DNA of 18,742 nt from DATFVJ01 sp035517695 (GTDB taxonomy: Bacteria; Actinomycetota; Actinomycetes; Streptosporangiales; Streptosporangiaceae), in the NCBI GenBank assembly GCA_035517695.1, contig DATIYI010000316.1:1-18742 (forward strand). The letters are read 5' to 3'. Below the pieces are notes generated by a model. That model ran no database searches. It worked only from the letters and a program-made list of their open reading frames with translations, and was not told the DNA's origin. Positions within the stretch are counted from its first letter, which is position 1, and each line of letters begins with the position of its first letter. The translations under genes and the position numbers were made by a program. Shown here piece after piece: positions 13,413-18,742 of the stretch.

Positions 13413-14786
13413 ATGCCAAGAGAGCCCAATACACGGCTCGCCGACGCCATGCGCCGGGCAGGTTCGTCGAACACTGGTCTAGCCGCACGTGTTCGCGCCA
13501 TCGCCCAGGAGAACGGCATCGCCTTGCGATGCACTCATGTCGACGTCCGTCGCTGGCTGGACGGCGTTGCCCCGCGGCCTGCCACAGCGCAGTTCATCGC
13601 AGCCGCTCTCAGCAGCAAGATCGGAAGTCGCCTATCGCTGGACGACATCGGCATGGGCGACGCGCCTGCTTCCGCCGTACTGGAGATCACGCTCGATTAC
13701 CCCAGCGACGGGTTAGGCGCCGGGCAGCGCATCCACGACCTGGCAAGACGCGAACTTGTTGAGGACGGGCTTATCTTAGGATCCGCCATCGCCCCAGGTG
13801 CTTGGTCTCAGCCGATGATTGGCTGGCTCCTGTCGCGGGCTGAGCCGCTCCGGCTCAGAGATGACGTGAGAACATCGGTCGGTGAGTCGGACGTAAGGGC
13901 AATACGCGCGACGACGCAGCTCTTCATGAAGCTGGATTTCCAGTTCGGAGGAGGCCACGCCCGCGCTGCCCTCGCGGAATACTACTCGCATGATGTGCGT
14001 CCGCTGCTGCAGGGCGTATTCACTGAGAGCGTGGGACGCCAGCTCTTCTCAGCGGCCGCTGAGGTAGCTCAGCTGCTTGGCTGGACTGCATATGACGTGG
14101 GCCGCCACGGCCTTGCCCAGCGGTATCTCATTCAGGCGCTCCGGCTGGCTCAAGAGGCAGGTGACCGCATGATGGGCGGTCGGCTGCTGTCGAATATGAG
14201 CCATCAGGCTACCTATCTGGGAAATTTCGACCAGGCCGTACAGTTAGCCAGGGCTGCACAGGAAGGGGCGAAGGGCAGAGCGAGTGCGACCACGATGGCG
14301 CTGTTCCTTGCCATGGAGGCACGAGCTTATGCGGGAAACGGTGACGATGCGCGGTGCTCAAGAGCATTCTCTCTGGCCGAGAAGTCCTTTGAGCGAAGGA
14401 ACAGCGCCGATGACCCGGAATGGATTGGCTACTTCGACGCGGCCGAGCTGGCAGGCGAGGGAGCGCACTGCTTCCGTGATCTTCGGAACCCTCGCATTGC
14501 TCAGCAGTTTGTCAGTCGGGCCATCGAGCTGTGCGGTCCGGAATACGCGCGGACCCTGGCCTTCGTCCGGCTCGTTCAGGCCGCGAGCTTCGCACATCAG
14601 CGCGAGCCCGGCAGGGCTGCTGAGGTTGCGGCAGATGCCATCGGCCTAGCGGGAAGCCTGAAGTCCCAGCGGTACCTGCGTTACATCCGCGACTTGTCCG
14701 CTGAACTGGAGCTTTACGCATCGGATGCCGCCGTCCGCGCCTTCGGAGAGCTTGTCGCTGAACGATATCCGGCCCTGTGTCGCTGA
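13413..14786 (+). CDS. regulator with N-terminal DNA-binding region and TPR-like repeats
   Basis: A 457-aa protein. Residues about 8-75 look like a helix-turn-helix domain (TRLADAMRRAGSSNTGLAAR, then THVDVRRWLDGVAPRP). Residues about 175-440 are helical repeats of TPR type, for example YDVGRHGLAQRYLIQALRLA, SHQATYLGNFDQAVQLARAA and ARAYAGNGDDARCSRAFSLA. Such proteins are actinomycete regulators that may sense a ligand or peptide. The ATG at 13413 was chosen because GGAGG lies upstream and the protein pattern begins there; a longer frame from 13314 has no ribosome binding site that I could see. Its stop abuts the convergent phosphotransferase stop with no bases between. Confidence 0.75.
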   Translation: MPREPNTRLADAMRRAGSSNTGLAARVRAIAQENGIALRCTHVDVRRWLDGVAPRPATAQFIAAALSSKIGSRLSLDDIGMGDAPASAVLEITLDYPSDGLGAGQRIHDLARRELVEDGLILGSAIAPGAWSQPMIGWLLSRAEPLRLRDDVRTSVGESDVRAIRATTQLFMKLDFQFGGGHARAALAEYYSHDVRPLLQGVFTESVGRQLFSAAAEVAQLLGWTAYDVGRHGLAQRYLIQALRLAQEAGDRMMGGRLLSNMSHQATYLGNFDQAVQLARAAQEGAKGRASATTMALFLAMEARAYAGNGDDARCSRAFSLAEKSFERRNSADDPEWIGYFDAAELAGEGAHCFRDLRNPRIAQQFVSRAIELCGPEYARTLAFVRLVQAASFAHQREPGRAAEVAADAIGLAGSLKSQRYLRYIRDLSAELELYASDAAVRAFGELVAERYPALCR

Positions 14787-15692
14787 CTAGAACGGGCTCC
14801 AGTGACGTGGCGCGTTGTCATCATGGAGCGATGCCATCCTGGTGCGGAATTCCCGCGCCACACGATCGCTCTCGCTGACGTTCTGCATGAGCCAGGTCGT
14901 CATCGTCAGTTCGTTGATCGCGCGGAACACGGGAAACCCGTCCCAACTCGTGATGTCGAATCCATAGGTATCGGCGAAATTCTTGTATTCCGCGTCACTG
15001 TGCCATCCGACCAGGTATTCGGTCGCTGTCATGGCCAGATCGGCCTCGGGCGGACCGAACGCAAATCGTTCGAAGTCGATGAGGACCGCAGTGCCGTCTG
15101 GCCGGCGGATCAGGTTGCTCTGGTGAGCGTCCCCGTGGACAGCAGCAGCGGGCAGCGTGAAGTTCAGGCCCATGTAGTCGTTCTGAAGCTGGTGCAGCCG
15201 CTGAGTAAGGAACTGTCTTTCGTCAGCCTGCAAGATGCTGGCCGAGGCGATGCGGCCAGCCACTCGTCCGAAGATATTGAAGCTCGGCAAAGGCAGGTCC
15301 GCCGGTACCGGAAGGCGATGAAGCTCTCGCAGGGCACGAGCGAGATCTTCAAGCGGTGCCTTAAAACCGCTATCTTCGATCAGGCGCCAGAAGGTGACGG
15401 GCCGGCCCTCTACGACTATGGGCTGAACGTGGGCAGTTGGCTGCGCTGCTGGAAAGGCGAAGCGGTGCAGCCAGGAGGCTACAGCTACCTCTTTCTCCGC
15501 ATCCTTGAGAACTTCAGGGCCGCGGCCAATCCTTACTATCACATTCTCCGCCGCTAGGCGAAAGATGGCATTTTCGCCTAGCCTGATTAATTCGGCCTCA
15601 GTGCCATCAATACCGGCTCTGGAACAGGCCTCGCGGAGGACGGCGCGAGCCTCAGCAGACGAGAGCGTCCCCGCAGAACTGATCGCAGGCAA
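14787..15692 (-). CDS. aminoglycoside phosphotransferase (APH)-fold kinase
   Basis: A 301-aa protein with the APH/choline-kinase fold. Visible are a nucleotide-binding N-lobe (RLGENAIFRL and VIVRIGR, 37-57), the catalytic loop VHGDAHQSNL (185-194, with H186, D188 and N193) and the Mg-binding LIDFERF (204-210, D206). The usual N-lobe Lys position reads Arg. These kinases phosphorylate aminoglycosides, macrolides or small metabolites; the substrate cannot be read from the sequence, and resistance should not be assumed. The TTG start at 15692 is supported by AAAGGGAG eight bases upstream, and no nearer ATG or GTG keeps the N-lobe. It is convergent with the TPR regulator and may be cargo of the element. 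Confidence 0.8.
   Translation of the reverse strand: MPAISSAGTLSSAEARAVLREACSRAGIDGTEAELIRLGENAIFRLAAENVIVRIGRGPEVLKDAEKEVAVASWLHRFAFPAAQPTAHVQPIVVEGRPVTFWRLIEDSGFKAPLEDLARALRELHRLPVPADLPLPSFNIFGRVAGRIASASILQADERQFLTQRLHQLQNDYMGLNFTLPAAAVHGDAHQSNLIRRPDGTAVLIDFERFAFGPPEADLAMTATEYLVGWHSDAEYKNFADTYGFDITSWDGFPVFRAINELTMTTWLMQNVSESDRVAREFRTRMASLHDDNAPRHWSPF
15554..15581. repeat. 10-bp perfect inverted repeat inside the phosphotransferase gene
   Basis: CTAGGCGAAA (15554-15563) pairs with TTTCGCCTAG (15572-15581) around an 8-base loop. It lies at about codons 38-46 of the phosphotransferase. The encoded peptide LGENAIFRL is part of the N-lobe, so the hairpin may be a by-product of coding. Confidence 0.7.
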
Positions 15693-15755
15693 TTAGTTTC
15701 TCCCTTTGGGTGCAGCACTGGCCGGGCGCAAGCAGGGTCGGGGAAGCTGGCAGAG

Positions 15756-16157
15756 TTACCAGCCCTCACTCATCCGGGCACTGGAAGGCCACGCCTCGGT
15801 GTTCTCCTGGCGCACATCCGCCGTTCGGCGGAACCGCTGCGGTACCTCATCCTCGGGCGCGGCCGTCAGCCACCACAGGACAAACTTCGCCGCGGTGACT
15901 TCCTCCCAGGTCGCCAGGTGACCCCAGCCGGAGTCCATCCACGTCTCGCTGTCCAGGTCCTGGCGGGTAGGCATCCGGCCGGACCATACCGCTCCGCAGA
16001 CCGGCCGCGGGCCCTGGCCGGTCAGCGCCCAGCGCCAGGCCAGCGCGACCGGGCCGTCGTCGCCCCACTCGGCCAGATTGCGCTCGAGGAAGAACCTCGC
16101 CGTCTGGCTGTCAACCGTGATGGCCTCCGGCATCGTGTCGGGAAAGGTGATCTCCAC
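15756..16157 (-). CDS. 133-aa protein of unknown function downstream of traA
   Basis: An acidic, Trp-rich protein containing WGDDGPVALAWRWALTGQ, SETWMDSGWGHLATWEEV and AAKFVLWWLTAAPEDE. I do not recognise a family. The GTG at 16157 has AAGGAGG nine bases upstream, a strong signal. The longer frame to 16319 would overlap the end of the TraA-like gene and is rejected. The gene follows the TraA-like gene by 64 bp on the same strand, so co-transcription is likely, and the phosphotransferase follows after 63 bp in the same direction. Confidence 0.7.
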   Translation of the reverse strand: MEITFPDTMPEAITVDSQTARFFLERNLAEWGDDGPVALAWRWALTGQGPRPVCGAVWSGRMPTRQDLDSETWMDSGWGHLATWEEVTAAKFVLWWLTAAPEDEVPQRFRRTADVRQENTEAWPSSARMSEGW

Positions 16158-16221
16158 GGCCGCCCGCCTCCTTCCCGGCTCCCAGTATGCGCCTTCGCGC
16201 CGGCCCGGCGTCCGGGGGAGG

Positions 16222-18742
16222 CTAGTCGCCTGCCTCGGGGCCGGAGGCTTGCGCCTGGGCCGCCGCGACCAGTTCTGCCGGGCCGATCTCGGGTGGCGGC
16301 GGCTGCAGTATGGCTTCACGTTCGTGCGCGATGGACGGACGCCACGCGAAGCCTTCAGGTTCCAGTTCGCCGTCCTCAGCCGGGACAGTCTGAGCCTCCC
16401 GCTCGGCCCTGCTTTCCCGGTAGGCCCGGCTGGCCGCTGCCAGCTCCTGCAGCCACCGTGGCCGCTCGTAGGGTTGCGACAGATCCTCGGGCAGGGTGAC
16501 CAGTTCCGTGTGCTCTGCCTCGGTGACCGGCTGCGGCTCTGCCGACCTGAGCGGCTCGATTTTCTGGTCCGGGTACCGGCGGCGCAGCTCCGTGTCAGCG
16601 GCGACAGCCATCCGGCGTGACAGCTCGGTGACTGTCAGCCAGTTGTCGTAGTCCTCGACCGACGCCACGAGCTCTGGCTGGGCGTCCCGGTAGCGCCCGG
16701 CGAGTGCCTCATAGGAGCGCCCCATGCGTTCGTGCAGGGCGGCGGCGTCCTCGTTACCGCGCTCACGCGCGACCTGGGCCTCCGCCTGGGCGCGCACCCG
16801 GCCCTGCTCGGCATCGTGCAGGGCGATGCGCGCCTCCCGAAGCTCGTTGCGGGCATACCGCGGAGCCCAGGCCGTCTCCCGTTCGTACATGCCCCGGCGG
16901 GCACGCAGGCGCGCAGCGCTCAGCCCGCTCAGATCCTCCGAGCCCGCTGCGTTCATCGCCATGAAGGCCTCTAGCCAGGCGGCGTGCTTTTCCGGGCTGG
17001 CTGAGGACGGTTCCGGGCCGATCGCCTCATCCTCGCGGGCGAAGTTATAGATCTCCCGGTAGGCGCAGATGCTGGCTGCCTTGCGCTGCCACTCCTGCCG
17101 GCCGGCGGGCTCGTCGGGCACCTCGCCGAGGACGTCCGTTGCCCAGCTCGGCCGTGTGTCGGCGGCGAACTCGCCCAGCCGGTCTTTGCGGCCGTCCATC
17201 GCCGCAGCCGCCTCGGTCAGAAAATGGGCCAGCTGCGGGTCGTTCGTCTTCGGCACCTGCTCGGCCCACCGCCGGGCCTGGGGAGCCATGCCCGCTAAAT
17301 AGCCCTGGATCCGGTAGCTGAGCACCGACGCCACGTCACGGGCACTGTTCAGCTCGCCCGCCGTGACCGCCCTCGCGGTCAGCCGCCGGGGATCTTGCCC
17401 GCACAGCTCGGCCTGCCGGAAGGTGCGGAACAGCCACTCGGCCTGATGAGCCTCCCCGGCGTCCCGGTGCTGCTTGGGCAGCAGCTCGGCCAGCAGCGCC
17501 TTGTAGCCCGTCTTGCGCGCCTCCAGTGTCTCGGTCTGCCAGATCTGGTGCAGCACAGCCAGGTGGTCGGCGTTGGCGAGGTTGCGCCGCTGGATCTGCG
17601 AGGCACTGTCCTCGGTGCTGTCCCGTCGCAGGATGTCGGCCAGCACGGCGATGTGATGCCGCTCGCTCTCCGACGGCCTGGCCTTCGGACGGAAATGGCC
17701 CTGGCGCTCCAGCTCGACCCGCTTGTGCCGGGCCAGCTCGGGAGCGGGGACCGCGCCCGGCCGCGCGTTCGCCGTGTCCGGTCGGGTTACGACGTAGGCA
17801 TGATTGGTGGCAGCTCCCCGGCTCATCGCCACGTACAGCCAGTTACGCGCCTCGTTGCCGGTCACCAGGGCAATGCCCGCCGTGACCGTGTCACCCTGTG
17901 CGGCGTGGCCCGTGGTCGCGTATGCCAGGTTCATCTCCGCGAACTGGTCGTAGCCGATGGTTTTTTCAGCCAGCACCGCGCCGCCGGTTTCGCTGTCCCG
18001 GCCGACCACCTTGCGCAGCACCGCCCGGCCGCCGTCCACGGACTCCACCTGCAGCACGTCACCGTTGGCCAGCCCGCTGGCGTGGTCGTTCTTGCGGCAC
18101 ACGATCAGGTCGCCGGCTGAGGCCTGCGCGCCCTCGGCCAGGGTCACGGCTGGCCCGTCCGACACCCGGCCCAGGTGCTTCAGGTCGTCGCGCACCCGCC
18201 GCGACAGCTCCCGGCACCGCTGCCAGTCCGCCGCGACCAGCCGCGTGTGGATGCCGTTCATCGCGTTGGCAACGTAATCCCTGGCTGCCATGTCCATGAC
18301 CTTGTCGGGGGAGCCGCCGCGGAACCGGCCCTCGGCGTCGTATTCCTCCAGCACCGTGTCGTCGCCCTGGCGCAGGCGCAGGCTGGCGTCCCGCTCCCAT
18401 TGGCTGTCGAAACGCACGGGCTCGGTCAGCTTGACGTAGCCCAGCCGCTGAGACAGGAGCTTCATCGCTCCGCCTCCTTCGACCGCGGCGAGCTGCTCCT
18501 GATCCCCGGCCACGATGACCTTGCAGCCCAGCGTCGTGGCCTTGCGCATGATCGCGAGCATGTGATCCAGCGGCAGCATGGACGCCTCGTCGATCAGGAT
18601 CACCGAGCCCGGCGCGACGACCATCTCCCTCGGCCCGGTCTGCTGAACAGGCCCGGTCACTGGCGGGCCGCCCTTCAGCCAGCCCTCGCCGGGTTTGCGC
18701 AGTCCCAGGAACCGGCTGGAGTTGAACGCCAGGATCGGCGCA
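16222..18742 (-). CDS. traA: TraA-type conjugative relaxase-helicase (MobF), C-terminal part; 5' end outside the window
   Basis: The frame stays open through the right edge, giving at least 839 residues. What is visible is the RecD/TraI-like superfamily 1 helicase: Walker B VILIDEAS (DEAS at 18591-18580), VIVAGDQEQLAAVEGGG, LTEPVRFDSQWERDAS, and later YATTGHAAQGDTVTAG and NWLYVAMSRGAATNHAYVVT, the closing motifs. Walker A and the relaxase domain with its catalytic Tyr must lie beyond the edge, so the MobF assignment rests on the helicase type. About 500 C-terminal residues are long charged helices, as in TraA proteins of actinobacterial plasmids. It would nick at oriT and unwind the strand that the coupling ATPase (8524-10245) exports. 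The gene symbol is given by analogy. Confidence 0.8.
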   Translation of the reverse strand, partial: APILAFNSSRFLGLRKPGEGWLKGGPPVTGPVQQTGPREMVVAPGSVILIDEASMLPLDHMLAIMRKATTLGCKVIVAGDQEQLAAVEGGGAMKLLSQRLGYVKLTEPVRFDSQWERDASLRLRQGDDTVLEEYDAEGRFRGGSPDKVMDMAARDYVANAMNGIHTRLVAADWQRCRELSRRVRDDLKHLGRVSDGPAVTLAEGAQASAGDLIVCRKNDHASGLANGDVLQVESVDGGRAVLRKVVGRDSETGGAVLAEKTIGYDQFAEMNLAYATTGHAAQGDTVTAGIALVTGNEARNWLYVAMSRGAATNHAYVVTRPDTANARPGAVPAPELARHKRVELERQGHFRPKARPSESERHHIAVLADILRRDSTEDSASQIQRRNLANADHLAVLHQIWQTETLEARKTGYKALLAELLPKQHRDAGEAHQAEWLFRTFRQAELCGQDPRRLTARAVTAGELNSARDVASVLSYRIQGYLAGMAPQARRWAEQVPKTNDPQLAHFLTEAAAAMDGRKDRLGEFAADTRPSWATDVLGEVPDEPAGRQEWQRKAASICAYREIYNFAREDEAIGPEPSSASPEKHAAWLEAFMAMNAAGSEDLSGLSAARLRARRGMYERETAWAPRYARNELREARIALHDAEQGRVRAQAEAQVARERGNEDAAALHERMGRSYEALAGRYRDAQPELVASVEDYDNWLTVTELSRRMAVAADTELRRRYPDQKIEPLRSAEPQPVTEAEHTELVTLPEDLSQPYERPRWLQELAAASRAYRESRAEREAQTVPAEDGELEPEGFAWRPSIAHEREAILQPPPPEIGPAELVAAAQAQASGPEAGD

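Noticed and set aside
13037..13534. 165-aa leftward open frame covering the non-coding stretch
   Set aside because: It overlaps the start of the TPR regulator and shows no recognisable protein pattern.
14802..15557. 251-aa rightward open frame
   Set aside because: Antisense to the phosphotransferase, which has catalytic motifs and a ribosome binding site.
14787..15692. Calling the kinase an aminoglycoside resistance gene
   Set aside because: Only the fold and catalytic motifs are visible; many actinomycete members act on other substrates.
1..18742. CRISPR array, tRNA, rRNA or insertion sequence
   Set aside because: No regularly spaced long repeats, no recognisable tRNA cloverleaf sequence and no transposase were seen on reading both strands; a dedicated tRNA scan was not possible.

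Overview
The window looks like part of an integrated or plasmid-borne conjugative element of a high-GC actinomycete. Pointers to Actinomycetota are very high third-position GC, GTG/TTG starts, and families largely confined to that phylum (DUF2637, DUF397, DUF6879, HTH-DUF5753 regulators, DUF4913-type proteins, RRQRL zinc proteins). The genus cannot be fixed from sequence alone. All family names are my own reading of the protein sequences; no database search was run.

Layout. (1) Positions 1-7269 are one compact leftward operon, read from 7269 down to 11 and beyond the left edge. Almost every junction is an ATGA, GTGA or TGATG overlap. It begins with a 37-aa peptide and a bifunctional prim-pol domain protein. 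It continues through small unknown proteins, two members of a helix-turn-helix family, a 56-aa protein missed by length filters, an RRQRL zinc protein, a GIY-YIG nuclease-like protein, a helical unknown and an excisionase-like protein. It ends with a wrecked ssb and an SF3/AAA+-like helicase. This looks like the replication/maintenance module, with polymerase at one end and helicase at the other. (2) Positions 7270-7380 form a divergent control region with tandem TGACT repeats. (3) Positions 7381-10838 are a rightward transfer operon: ribbon-helix-helix protein, DUF2637 membrane protein, VirD4/TraG-like coupling ATPase, and a coiled-coil DUF4913-like protein. (4) Positions 10841-12455 hold a regulatory cassette: leftward DUF6879 and DUF397 genes divergent from a helix-turn-helix/DUF5753 regulator. 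(5) Positions 12462-15692 hold a second copy of the helical unknown, a long non-coding stretch, a TPR regulator, and a convergent phosphotransferase whose stop codon abuts the regulator's. (6) Positions 15756-18742 hold an unknown gene and, upstream of it, a TraA-type (MobF) relaxase-helicase cut by the right edge.

Together, a coupling ATPase plus a TraA-type protein argues for single-stranded-DNA conjugation rather than the TraB/FtsK-like double-stranded transfer usual in streptomycetes. No mating-pore genes, integrase, tRNA or att site are visible. The most unusual points are three same-direction frame breaks within about 1 kb (ssb and a neighbouring HTH gene), short AGTCA/TGACT repeats in both divergent control regions, and two pairs of paralogous small proteins.
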